Part shown: in pieces, positions 11,030 to 23,816 of the stretch | How positions within the stretch are numbered: the first letter of the stretch is position 1 | How the letters are laid out: each line of letters opens with the position of its first letter | Assembly: GCA_001643675.2 (NCBI GenBank) | Contig: LSRY02000001.1 | Span: 1,920,001-1,984,000, forward strand | DNA: 64,000 nt | Direction of reading: 5' to 3' | Source of the DNA: Monocercomonoides exilis | Lineage: Eukaryota > Preaxostyla > Oxymonadida > Polymastigidae | Program-made: the position numbers and the translations under genes | Notes under the pieces: generated by a model | Database searches by the model: none | Seen by the model: only the letters and a program-made list of their open reading frames with translations | What the model was told of the DNA's origin: nothing

Positions 11030-12225
11030 AAATGGTCGACAATCTGAAGAATTGCTCTTGTTCTTCTGAGCAGAAACAGAAAATATGTGAACTGAAGAAT
11101 TTCATTGAGGAGATGAGTGTGAAGGAATTGGGATGTGTGTTTGCAGGAAAAGCGTTTGAGAAGATCTTCGAAATGGTTGAAGGAGAGAAATTGGTGTTGG
11201 AAGATGGAATTATGCTGTTGAAGCATGTTGGATATTTCAAGGCTTTGTCAGACATTCATACTGACAACGATGGTGAATCTTCATTTCGCAAAAGGTTTGA
11301 AAGGAGGGTGATGAATGAAGAATGGAAAAAAGGGCCAAAGAAGGAGAAGATGCTGAATGATGTTTGTGAATGCTATGCCTTGTCATATGAACAGTTTGTG
11401 ACATTCAACTTTTCATTGGTTTGTGTTCCTCGTCTTCTGGGAGTTGCATCAAACAAAGGAGACAGCCAAGATGCACAAAAAGAAGTGGAAACTGCTTTGT
11501 TGGCTTTGAGCCACATCGGTGAGGATGAAGTCTGAAAATATTTCTTCTTCTTTTTTTTCGAATATTTTGTTTCATTTTTATTTTTTTTTCAACCCATTTA
11601 TTTGTCAGTATGTGGAAGAAGATGTGTTCATGAGCAGCATTGTCAGTGTGATTGTCCGTCATCAGCAGAATAGCAACCTTACGCAGCTTGCCTACCAATC
11701 AGCATGGCAATTTTTGATGAACAGAATGCACACAAAGGCACAAATGGAAAGTGCCATGTCAATGCATTTTGGTTTTGTGGAAGAGGGGAGGAGGGAATTG
11801 GCAGAGAAAGGAAAGGAGGGTGAAAGAGCTGAAATACATTCACACGATTCTGAGATGGCTGAAAACACTCAACAAGCATTTTGTGAACCATCAGCCATCG
11901 AGAGAGAGAAACACAAGATTGGCAGCAGTGGTTGTTGGGATTTGCAGAAAGGCGAGGGTTTGTTTTGGAGAACTGTCTTTGGAATGCCTGGTGCTGCTTG
12001 AGCAAATGAATGAGTCAGCATCGCTGAGTGTTTCTGATTTTGTGGAAATCGAAGCAGTTGATGTGTTTTTGGAGGAGATCACCCGATCGGTGATACACAG
12101 AATTCTTGAGTCGCTGCCTGGACTTCGTGCTTTTGGTGCTTGACAGATTGAGAGAGAAGGATGAGGAATCGATGAAACAGCAAGTTTTGGAGAAGTTGGA
12201 AAGGGAAGGATGGAGGATTTGGTGA
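11030..12225 (+). pseudogene. Degenerate helical-family gene B
   Basis: Exon 2 (11030-11529) is open and carries the family landmarks LLKHVG and a VCECYAL version of DLCECYL. An intron 11530-11608 (GTCTGA to GTCAG) leads in phase to exon 3 with SAWQFLMNRM. After RELAEKGKEG (about 11818) the homology shifts into another frame (to about 12143) and then into a third, ending at a TGA at 12223-12225 inside the equivalent of EEEGYEDA. It is therefore not a functional full-length gene unless the sequence contains errors. It is oriented head to head with member A. Confidence 0.7.
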
Positions 12226-13415
12226 ACGGCTTCCTCAAAACTGCTCATTGTGAAAAGGTCATATTGACCTTTTTTGAATGATTGAATGGATTCTTCTGAA
12301 TTTGTTTCATTTGTGATTATTTGTTTCTTTTTTCAAACAATAAAATTCATGTTTGATATTGATGAGATAAGAAGATTTCTTTAATAATTGTTTTTTCACT
12401 CTTTCTTTCAAATGACATTGAAATTTTGATTGTTTTCTTTTCATTCATTTCACAAAAGAGAATAAAGAGGATGAGTTTTGCACACAAATATTCCAACGGG
12501 AATCTCAAATTTCCAGATTCTTTTGCAAAATGAAAAATGATATTTTGTGATTGAGAATTGAAAACATTAAAAAGAAACTTCAGGTTGTTTTGAATAACCA
12601 TTTAACCTTCACTTTCCGGAACAACATTAGAAAAAAATCATCATCAAAGACTTTTTCTCTTTTGAATCTTCTTTATTTCATTTTGAATTTAAAAAATGAG
12701 ATTAAAAAGATGATTGTCATTCATCATTTAACAGAAGAAACAAGTGAAGCGAATGAAGTGTTGGAATTCAAAGAGAAGATTGACGGCTGGGGAAAGAAAA
12801 AAATGGAAAACTTGGTGCGCAGAGGGGGATGAATGGCAGAAGACGGAAGTGGTAGAAAGAAATAGTGAATGATTATTTGAATCAACAAAAACATTTTATT
12901 GTTGAAAAAAAAATATCTTTTTTTTGTTGCATAAAAAAGAGGAGCAGAATATAAATAAATATCCTTCGCTCCGTTCCCCGAAAAAGTGAATCATATTGCA
13001 AAATGAAACGATTTGATCAAATGAAAAAATTTCGAAGCTTTCTTTTTTTTTTCAACAATTCATAATTATCAAATCATGAATTGGAATTAATGGAAAAGAA
13101 GAGAATTGATATATTTTTTATTCTACCAATTCCACAATTTGATGCACACTTTCTTTATTTTGCATTTGCGTTTCTCATTATTCAACAAAAAAAAAAAAAC
13201 ACTTTAAAGATAATCATAATGAAGATTCAAGGAATACTTTGTGAACGAGAAGATTAATTACGAAGTGTTATCTCGAATGTGTTTCAAATATTATTGAAAG
13301 CATGTTAATTGATATATTTCTATTTTCTTTGAAGTTAAGAATAAAAAATATTGAAATGATCATTCTCATTATATTTTATTTTTCGAAACAAAACTGATTT
13401 TTATTCTCGATAAGC
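12226..13415. other. AT-rich intergenic DNA
   Basis: No supported gene. The frame at 12551-12832 is short and lacks family features. The last few hundred bases presumably include the promoter of the receptor pseudokinase gene, but no specific element can be named. Confidence 0.6.
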
Positions 13416-16400
13416 ATGCATTTGTTCCTTTTAACATGTCTGATTCTGGCAGAGACATTTAAATCTCAAGTCATCTATGGAACATCAACATTAAGGAATG
13501 AAGGTATTTTTTCAAATATAACTTTTAAATATAACTGTTTATAATTTTGTCAAGGCAACTCAAATGATGCACAATTTCCCACAAGTGGCAATAATAATTA
13601 TTTATATGAACATGGGAAAGCATCAGGAACGAACAGATGGAAAACAGGAACATGCACAGCGATTTATTCATTTTTGCGCTTTTCCAATGCTTCAGTTGGA
13701 CTGAAGAATGTGGCAGTCGATTATTCTTCCTCTCCATTTATTCTAATAACAGATAAATCGGATGTGGTGTTGGATTCGTGTGTTTCCTTCCAAAAGTTGG
13801 AATCTCAGTTTCATTTGCGAAGTGGGACTATCTGCCTCACAAGCATGACTTTGATCCCCCAAGAGAGTCTTAACCCATCCAGCATCATATTTGCATCTGA
13901 TGATTCCAATTCAGCCATTTTGAGAAATTCCATCATTACAGACCTGGCTGTCTCATCTTCAGGCTATTTCCTGTTATCAGGAAAGAGCAAAAGCGAACAG
14001 ATTGATAATTGTGCCTTCAGGAACATGTCTGTGAAATATTCCTCGAATAGCGATCATTTTGTGGAACATTCATGTTTTCGAAGTTCTATGGAGAACTGCC
14101 TCATTTATTCGTGTGTGAATGCCTTTGAAGGAGGGATTTCGAGTGGATCATATTCTTCACATGAATTCATCTGCAAAAATATGACAATAAACTTCGGGAA
14201 AAGAGAAGCAAATGCTCTTCAGAAAAAGGGACAAATTAATTCAACGGAAAGCCAATCCTTTTCGTTGTGTGAATGGGAAGATTGCACAGCACCACAAGGA
14301 GGAGCTCTTTATGTTCATGGCAATGCAAGTGCTATTCTCACAGTTGAGAATTCTTCATTCACAAGATGCAACGCTTCCTCGACAAATGGTGGAGGAATAT
14401 ATGCTCAAAGAATAGCTGAATGCATCGTGCATCATTCAACATTTGATCAATGTTCAGCTGCAGCAACCAATGGATATGGAGGCGGAGGAATAATGGTCGA
14501 TAATGTTTATACCCAACCAGTGGTCGACGATTGTTTGTTTAATAATTGTTCTTCAGCTAATGATGGAGGAGCTATGTATTTTTATCAACCAAAAACTCAA
14601 AGACAGAAAGAATGTGTTGTAAATTCCTTTTTTGACAACTGTCAATGCAATTTTTCAATAAATGGAGCAGGAGGTGCAATTATTATTTGGGATCCAGTGA
14701 ATAAAGTTATCGTTTCAAATTGTTTATTTTGTCATTGCCATTCAATGTGTGGAGGTGGAGCTGCTTGCCAATTCATAAATACAAATAACAATGGAATTTT
14801 ATTTTATTTCTGTTTTTTCCATAATAACACGTGCATGAAAGGAGGACATGACATTGTTCTGCAAAACTCAACGTCAAATAATATTGATCCAAGTTGCTAT
14901 TCTACAAGGCAAACATCAAATAGAGTCAGCACAAATTATTATTCAATTGTTGACAAAAGTGAATGGCTTCGCAAAGATTTTGGAAATGTGAGATTTGTTT
15001 CTTCAACTGATTCGCAGCCAAAAGGCATTGACACATATGCATGTGGGCTGGATAAATCTTATCCATGCAGCACGATCAGCCGTTGCCTCACGCAACTCAT
15101 TCCAGACTTGGTTCCCAATGTGGAAGTATTTTCGGGAACGATAATCGAAACAAATAGTTTTGATTGTGGAGTCAATGCTTTCACTGTTTATGGCCAAAGC
15201 AATATGAGCACAGCAATCCAAACAGAATTTAAAGCGTCTGGGCTGTCTCTATTTTCAGTCTCGACAGGCACATTGACTGCCAGAGACTTTGTTCTTGTGC
15301 ATGACTCGATTCATCCGAATAACCGTGGGTCAAGGCTGTTTGAGATAAGTGGAGCAGGAGAAATGAGTATCAGCCGACTGAACATATCTTTTGGGAGCGG
15401 ACAATCAACAGAAACAGCATTTTCGACAGAACTGATAAATGTCCAGAATGGGATGTTGCAGATGGAACATGTGAACTGGGCAACAACGATTTCCACAAAT
15501 TCACTGTTTTTGCTTTCTTCAACAAATGAGATTTCATTGACACTTTCCGAGTGTGCCTTTGATGGGATTGAGAGAGCAACGAGCGGAGCAGCAGTGATAT
15601 CGTTTTCGAATGACAAGGTCAACATTGATGTGAATTCGAGCACTTTTGAAGGATGTGGAAGCAGAACATCGGCTGATGGAGGATCGATGATGCTGTGTGT
15701 TGGAAACGAAAATGAAGTGAAAGTGAAAGGAGGTAATTTTGATGGGTGCTTTTGCTCTGCAACATATGGTCTTGGGGGAGGAATTCTTCTTCGATTGTTG
15801 ACTGAAAATCCCAATTTCCTGATTTCTTCTTCATTTGGCACAAATACAGCTAAATGGGGAAGAGACATCTTTGTCATTTCACCCAATCTGGAAGAAACAG
15901 CAAAATCAGAAAACATCACATGTGTGACAGATTCATTGGATTCTCTTGAGAAAGTGGGGGGATATAACAACGGAAACACGAGTGTGGCCATTCCTCTGTG
16001 CATCTATCTCCTCCCCACCCCAGAAGAAATATATGTGAGCAATTCTGATGCATCCAATCACTCACATTGTGGAATAGTCCAATTCCCTTGTTTGACTGTG
16101 AAGCACTCCCTCACAAGACAAACAGGAACAAAGAAAGTTGCTGTGAGTGGAATGATTTTGATGAGTGATGAATTGTCATTTGATGAACAGAAACATGAAA
16201 TCCGAGGAAATGATGATCAGAGTGGTTGGACAATCTCTGATTCAAGTGAAACATCCAATTCATCCATGATTTCAGCCAGTGTTGAAACAGAATTATCAAA
16301 ACTCATCTTCTCTCTTCCATCTTCCCTTCCTCTTCACTCCACTTTCATTTCGTCATCTTCATCATCAATGGCCATTTCTCAATGTTCGCTTTCTCTTCAA

Positions 16401-19400
16401 AATCCATCATCAGAATTGACAATTCTGTTCTTGTCTGTTGGGTCAGGGATCCTGATAATCGACAAATTCTCAGCTTCATCAATTGATTTGAGTAGAAATC
16501 CATTGATCTCGTTGTGTGGAAGTGGAACAAATACCGAGTTGATGAGCACTCTGTGGTTGAACATGACGAAATGCAATTTCACAAAAATCGAAAGAACAGC
16601 TGGAAGTGGAGGGTGTATGAGCATTTACAACAGCAATGATGAAAATACAAACACACAAATAAATATTGAAGAGTGTGTTTTTGATGGATGTTCTGTGCTT
16701 GCTGATGAAAGCAGAGGAGGGGCCATTGATGGTCAGTTGAAAGGGAGCATTCAAATGAATGTTATCTCATGCACAATTACAGGATGCACAGCACCAGCAG
16801 AAGAACGGAAGATTGGGTTTGGGGGAGGGATGGCACTGAAGCTGATTGATGATGATTCTTCATTTGTGATCTCATCCCCTGTTTTTGAAACAAAAAAGCC
16901 AAATGTTGCGAGATATGGAAATGTCCTGTTTGTTGAATCACCTAATTTGACAAAAAGCATCACAAACACCTCCCTTCCATTTGTATCTGGGCATCTGGCA
17001 GATATTTCGTTGGATTCGATGAGAGGCTTTGATGGGAGTGACACAACGAATGCCATTCCACTGGTCAATTTCTGGCGAGCGATTGGATCAGAGATATTTA
17101 TTGGGAGCGAAGGTTGTGATGTGTGTGTGTGTGGATTCTCGGATTATCCGTGTCTATCGATGGATCATTCGTTGGATCGATTGCCTGATGGAAACGAAAG
17201 GAATGTCAGCATCAAAGGAAAAGGGTATCTTCGGAAGAGTGTTGATGTGAGTGGAATATCGGTGAAATCGGATGAGAGCAGCATGTGCTCATTGGAATGT
17301 GTCTCATCGCTTGAAGGAGCAGAAGGAGCAGCAATGAAGATTTGTGGCATTACCAATTTCGAACTGATTATGTTTGTGATTCCATCTTCATTTGCAAGTG
17401 GAGTGAATGTTCTGATGCATGTTGACTCAAGCGAGGGATCATTGACTGTGAAAGACTGTTCATTCACCAAAAAAGGAGATGAGAGAGAAGAATTGACAGA
17501 TTATGGGCTGATAAAGGCAGAAGGAGGGACAGTTGTGCTGGAGTTGGTGACGATGCAATTGTTGAGCTTTTCGCAGGATGTTATTTCTGTTTTGTCAACA
17601 ACTGTGCTGAATGCGAAAAATCTGACGATGAAGAATATTGAGGTGGAGGGAGCAAGTGGATTGAGGATATCAAAGGGATCAGCTGGAGAGAAGAGAGGGA
17701 GCAATGAAGGAGAACAAAACATTGTTATTGAGTGGAGTTTGTTTGAAGAAGTCACCCAAGACACAACAGAAAACATCTCGATCATTCGAAATGTGAATGA
17801 TGCGGCATTGAAAATGGTGATTCGGAACACAACGATGAAGAGATGTGGAGGGTTGAAGTGTGGAAAGGGAGGAGGGATGTTTTGTGAGTTGAATGAGGGA
17901 GGAAGTTTTGAGTGCTCATTTTGCAAGATTTCAGAGTGTTTCTGCTCGACTGCAGGAAGAGGTGGGTGGCTGTTTCTGGAATGCACCTCGACAGCTGAGA
18001 AGCCTCTGAATTTTGTTCTGTCGAACATCACATTCAGAGACAACTCAGCGTTCAGAGGAAGAGACGTGTATATTCGATGCCTCTCAATCGAAACACAAAT
18101 TGTTGATGAGCAGTTCTTGCTGGATTTCAGAGCGCCATTTGTGAAAGAGCTGGCGATGTGGGGTTGTTCAACAGACTCGTTTGTGGGGGAAGAGGATCTT
18201 CTGCTGAGGGTTATGAGATTCCAGAGCGAGACGATATTTGTGTCATCGGTTGCAGACAATCGCGCAGACAGCAAGCAATGTGGAGAGTTGGACACACCAT
18301 GCCACTCATTTAGCTTTGGAGTGCAGCACATCATTCCATCTCTGTACTCACAGCTGCTGGTCTTGGGGCAAACAGAAATTGTTGGGAAATGTGATGTTCT
18401 TGATGTGACCATCCGCTCATTGCAATCTCCCTCAGCTGCTTTGGTGCATCTGAACTCAACAATAACCAATGAGGGAAGTGTTATCACAACATCAGAGAAT
18501 GTTCGGATTGAAAGTGTGAAATTCAATTTTGGTCAGTTATTTTCATATTCGGGGAGTTCAATCATTCATGAAGCAAGCGGACAACTTTCTCTTTCATTTG
18601 TTGATTTTTCATCTGTTGGCCAATCAGAAAGCATTGAATCTATTGTTCTGAATTCAACATTGCTGAGCATCGAAAATGGAATTCTTCATGTTGATAACTG
18701 CTCAATATCAATGCTTTCATTCAAGAAGCCTTCATTTCTGCTAAATGGAGATGAGATCTCTGTCACAAATATGAAACTGGAACAAATTGAATCAACAACA
18801 GATGTGTTTGAGATTGGACAATGTGGAAGTGTTGTATTTAATGGAGTATCTGCAGATGGAGTGAAATTGTCTGAAGGTTGCGTCATTGCGATAAACGATT
18901 TATCATCAGGAACTGTTTCTATTGGAATCTCCTCATTCAACAACTGTTCGAGGAATTCAGAAGGAGCTTCTGTTTTCTCAGCTTCTTCAACTTATGCTCA
19001 AATCGTTCTTTCAAACTGTTCCTATTCAAACTGTGATTCTTTATCTGACAAAGGAAGCATAATGGAGATAAGCAATGCAAAGGATGTTTCGATGGATTTA
19101 TGTCAATTTATTGGAACGCAAACAAAAGAAAGTGAAAATGAGAGAAACAGCGATTTTGAAGAAATATGTGAATGGTATGGATCGCTTGTCCATTCAGCGA
19201 ATTCTTCATTAGAGATGAAATATGTGACAATAATGAATTCTTCACAAAGTGGATTGTCAGTGTCTGCTGGCAGCGTGAGGATTGAGAAAGGGGAGTTTAT
19301 GAACAACATTCCATTCATTGAAAAATATCCATCAGTGAGAAGAAACATCATTTGTTCAGATTCAGCGTCACTGACCATTTCCAGCTTGAAAGGTGGAGAT

Positions 19401-21194
19401 GGATTGATGCCCAATTCTTCTCTTTGGATTTTGAATGATGGATGCAGTTTGAAGGGGATAGCAGGAGAAAGGTCATCTCCATTTTTCATTCCCAGACTGG
19501 AAGATGTTTCAGTGAATGAAAATGGCAGCAATGTTGTTGTGAAATTCAGGGGATCTCTTTTTGTGCCATGTGATTTGTCATTCAGATTGATATTCAAAAC
19601 GGGGGATGTGGAGTTGGTTGAGACATATCCATTCGAAGAAGACAGTTTTGTTTCAGAAACAGAAGTGATTGGAAGAGTTCCATCAGAAAATGTTTCAACA
19701 ATTGTTGACGAAACAGAGGTGTCAGTGATGATTCTGTTTGGGAAGCAATTGGCTGCAACTTCTCCGCAGATTCTGAAGAACAAAACAGAACCAAAGACTG
19801 GAAATGAAAAAGTGGTTGAAGGTGGAAAAGAAGAAAAATCTGATTGGTTGTTAATTGTGATTATTATGGCAGTTATTCTTTTGATTGTTCTGATTGTTTC
19901 TGTTATTCTTGCAGTTCGATGGAGGAAATCTGAGAGACGAACAGAAGAATTGGAAGAAATAGTGAATGATACAGTGAAGAAGGATCCGAAGTTAATTGAA
20001 ATGGTGACGATGGAGATGTCTCCAGAGGAGCAGTGGAGGAGAGCAGAAAGGGAGGCAGAGAAGAAGAACGAAGAGAGGATAAAGAAGAGAGTGTACGAGA
20101 CGAATATGCAGCATTCTGAGTCATCGGAGCATCTTCTTTCTGAGAGTGGTTCCACTGAATACATCCTGGGAAGAGATTCAGATAAGATTCCTGATTGGGC
20201 ACTGGAGAAGGTTGAAGAAGAAGAGATTCGAAAGAGATCACCATCACCTTCTATCTCATCCACTTCAACAACAGACTCAGATTCAGATTCAACATTTGTT
20301 CGGGGTGAGGATCTGTGTCCAACCACCTCGTCCATGTCGAATCTGGTGGATGCAATGGCCTGTTCATCTCCATATGAGAAGTTGATTGTGGATTTGAGGG
20401 ATTCGCTGTTCATGCTGCTTTATGGAAAGAACAAGACAAAGGAGATGGCGATTGGCTCCTTGAAGGAGAGGGAGCAGACAGCTGCCCAGATCCTGTTCTG
20501 GGTGGCAAATCTGGCACTCCACTCGTTCAATGAAACGGACAATCTTCTCTCATCTCTTTCCAATCTCAGTCCACACGTTGTGCTGTTCTCGGAGCACATG
20601 GTGATCTGCATTGTTTTGCACTCCGACTTCTCATCAGACTCTGGCAGTTCATCTGTCTCTTCAAGCTCCACCATGGTCACATCTTCCTCTGATGTTTCAG
20701 TGATGAGCGAGAGATTCACCAAGTCGCCACCTCCATCATCAGCGTTTGAGGATGATGAAGATGAAGAAAGAAAAGAGTGTCTGAGATGGAAAGCACCAGA
20801 ACTGATGATGAACAAGAAGATGGGAGCAACAAAGGAATCTGTGGCATTCTCGATTGGGATGATGCTGTGGGAATGTTTGACCTTGGAGATCCCATTTGAT
20901 GAGTATGAGGGTGAGGTGGCAGGGCAGAAGATAGTGAACCACGAACGACCGAACATATCAGCTGTGAAGGAGTCGAATTTCTTTGAAATCATCCGAGCTT
21001 GCCTGTCTTCCCAGCCAGAAGACAGACTGAGCTTGGCAGGGCTGAAGCGAGAGTTCATCCAGCGGTTTCCTGCAGGAGCAGCAATTCTGACGATGTCAGA
21101 TGCGATTGATCTGGAGGAGACAACAGAAGATGGGGAACACATGACGAGTGTGAATTCTTCAGATATCACAGGAACTTTGCTGACTGAGAAGTGA
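13416..21194 (+). CDS. Giant receptor-like pseudokinase with beta-helix ectodomain
   Basis: Exon 1 (13416-13503) encodes MHLFLLTCLILAETF..., a clear signal peptide. A 51-base intron (13504-13554, GTATTT to GTCAAG) joins in phase 1 to a single exon 13555-21194, giving 2575 residues. Residues from about 30 to 2120 are Ser/Cys/Asn-rich and contain recurring GGG(I/M), SNC and NCSF-like strands typical of parallel beta-helix (pectate-lyase-like) surface proteins. A membrane segment (about 2125-2150, ending AVRWRK) is followed by an acidic, Ser-rich linker. The C-terminal kinase-like region has WKAPEL (about 2440) and SIGMMLWECL, but I see no Gly-rich loop, no HRD Asp and no DFG. The expected HRD region reads NLSPHVVLF. 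A pseudokinase is therefore likely. By analogy it is a type I surface receptor; ligand and partners are unknown. The C-terminus and 3' flank match the partial gene at 60118-64000. Confidence 0.92.
13504..13554 (+). other. Intron 1 of the receptor pseudokinase gene
   Basis: GTATTTTTTC donor and TTTTGTCAAG acceptor, 51 bases. Removing it joins the signal-peptide exon to the long exon without a stop. The long frame has no upstream ATG of its own before this junction. Confidence 0.85.
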
Positions 21195-21645
21195 ACGAAG
21201 AGTTGGTGATTGATATGCTTTGGATATGGATTTATTTCACAAATATATGAATAATAGTGTTTTTTTATTTTGACTCTATTCAACAATTCGACTTGTTTGT
21301 CTTCTTCTTTTTGTTTCCATGAATTGTTATGTTTATATCAATTTCAAACATTAATTGCTTCGAAAGCAGAATTGGTCTGCTTGTCATATGTTGTGTTTAT
21401 GTATTTGTATTTATTCGCTTTGTATGTATTGCTCATGTTGTTTCAGTTCACATCCTGAACACAAACTCATTTTTTATTTTATCTCTATTTCGAACTTTCA
21501 GTTCAATCTTTTCTTTTTGGCATATGTATTGTGATTTCACATTCTGTTTGGATTATGAGAGACTTCGATTTGTGTTGTTTGTCCATTTTTTTCACAATTC
21601 CTTTCTTTTTTTGTTTTTCACAAATAAACTTTTTCTTTGTTGGAA
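21195..21645 (+). repeat. Duplicated 3' flank of the receptor genes (copy 1)
   Basis: The 451 bases after the stop codon are almost identical to the reverse complement of 59667-60117. Matched coordinates sum to 81312 from the stop codon to the break, so there is hardly any net length change. Similarity ends abruptly after TTGTTGGAA. The region includes the 3' untranslated sequence and is non-coding, so the match reflects recent duplication or conversion rather than protein constraint. Confidence 0.88.
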
Positions 21646-23457
21646 ACAATAACAACGTTGAAAACAAACAACAAATCAGTTTTTCGTTTGAAACTCAAAA
21701 TACGAAAATTATTATTCCTTCTCTAGCCACAACTATGTCAGTTGAGCCAACAAATTGCCAACTTTTTAATTTCCCATGTATTTCAATTCCTCCTGTAAAA
21801 TGTTTTGTTCTGTTTGATATGCATTGTGAAGGGGAAAATGGTTAAAGAAGGCAAAATAACGAATGCCGAATCTGACATTTCTTGAAGAATGTTTTCAATT
21901 GAAGTCCAAGTTTGTGATGGTCTCTCATGATTGTCTCAAAATCATTCAAATATGAACTGAGGAAGAAGAAGGGAGTGGTGTAAGAATGATAAGATCAGAT
22001 TCTATTCTTCATACAAAAATTGTGAATGTTGAAACACTACAATGACTCTTTTGAGAAGCGTTGTTTTCTTTATTCATTTCGATTTGAAACATTCTGTTAT
22101 TCATCTTTTCAGATGGAACACTGGTGCGAATTGACAAAATGAAGGCGAAATATATGAGAATATCTGTTTTGTTTATTCAGATGAAACAACATTAACAGTT
22201 GAGAAAAATCAATTCTGTATCAATTATTTTCACACGAAAGAATAATGGAAATGACATGAAGCATATGAAAACTTTCATGGATATGAAAGACGTCCCTATA
22301 TCTGTTGAAAAGCACTGAGATATTGACAAATCGTTTGACCAGTCCCTAATCCCAAAAGCTCGCCTCACATCAATATGAATATAAAAAGATTCTTCATTCA
22401 GAATAGTCTTTCAAAAACAATCATCGATTCATCCTTTTCAACATGAAAAATAATTCAAAATTTCCAAAGGAGCAAATTATTTGAAACAACAACGAACAAG
22501 CTGAGGAAACGACATACATCCCTCTTCCGAAAACAATAGTTGATGAACTTTTGTTGTGAATATGTCTGAATCCAGTTGTTTGTTTCTCACCAACAAATTC
22601 CTCTTTCCATTCCTTCAATGCAATGATTCCAATTTTGAAATTGGACTTCAAAAAACAAATTGGAGCCTTTCGCGAATGAGAATCGTTGATTGAGTTTTTG
22701 GTTTGCATTTCTGGCTTTTTGAGAATGATGAAACATTTGTTAATTGTCTCAATTATTGCTAAGTCCTTCAAACAAAACCCACTTGAAATATTGCTGTCTG
22801 AAAAATGAGCTAAACATCAAAATTCTTTGAGTTGATATTGGTTGATGTTGATGATGAAGAATCTTAAGTTTTTATGTTAACAAAGTCGTTGAAAGAAAAA
22901 AAGAAATGATAAAAGATCAGGAGATTTCACGGTTTGAAAGTGATTGTTGCTGAAGTCAACAGGGCTTCTTCAAAATGTTGAATAAAAACTGGATGGATGA
23001 TTTTCTTCATCTTGTTTGTCCATAGAAAAAGTTAAAGTTGAAATTATTTGGTTTGTGAGAAAGTGAAAAAGAAAAAATGGAAAGAAAGAAACAAATGCTT
23101 TGTCACAAATCTCGTTGAGCGATGTAGAAAACTTATCAAAGAGTTATATTTTTCTCATGAAAAAGTGAAACCATCCTTTTCATTGTTGGAAATGTATCGA
23201 CCAAGATTGGAAAAAAAATCGCTTTCAAGAATTCACTTAAACAGCATTCATAAAGAAAGGACGATGAAATCATTGGTGATATATGAAAATTCTGTTGCAA
23301 AAAACGGAAAATGAAAAAAAGAAAGCGAAAATGGACATTTTGATAAATTAAAAAAAGTTGTTGTCATCAATTTCTTTTATTTTCTCTTGATAAAAACTGG
23401 TTGAAGCAAGTTTCGATTTATTTCTTTGGATCTTTGAATTTTGTTCTCAAAGAAATA
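21646..23457. other. AT-rich intergenic DNA
   Basis: I see no gene with family features. Frames at 22421-22771 and 23048-23314 are short, biased and unsupported. The segment ends at the TA that precedes the left transposon. Confidence 0.6.
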
Positions 23458-23520
23458 CCCTTGGTGGAAAAAGCGGGAGTTTGTGGAAAAGCCGGTAGTT
23501 TGTGTTTTTCAAAACAGTTT
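23458..23520 (+). repeat. Left transposon 5' terminal inverted repeat
   Basis: CCCTTGGTGG followed by two GTGGAAAA-CGGG/CCGG blocks. The reverse complement is the right end of the right copy at 28253-28312. Confidence 0.85.
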
Positions 23521-23816
23521 CAAAAAAGAAAATACCCGTTTGTTCGACTTGAAAACGATATTTTATATTCGTGAATGCCTTGTTCCTGTGATATTTGAGA
23601 TTTTGTTTCAATATTTTTAGTCACAGATGTTTGCTTTGAGTTGTGAGTTCGTCTGAAGAAAAATCAAAAACCACGAAAAAGAATAACAATAATATTAAGA
23701 AAAAACCTGATATTAATTTGAAAGATGGATTTATTCAAAAAAATTATCTAATTTTTAGTTTTCTATTTTTTTCAGACTTTGCAAAATGATCAATTCAATT
23801 TTTGATCAAAAACATA

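Noticed and set aside
19103-21286. Long antisense frames (up to 436 residues) opposite the receptor gene
   Set aside because: The sense strand carries a conserved membrane helix and kinase-like region, also found in the paralogue. The antisense frames are shadows of codon bias.
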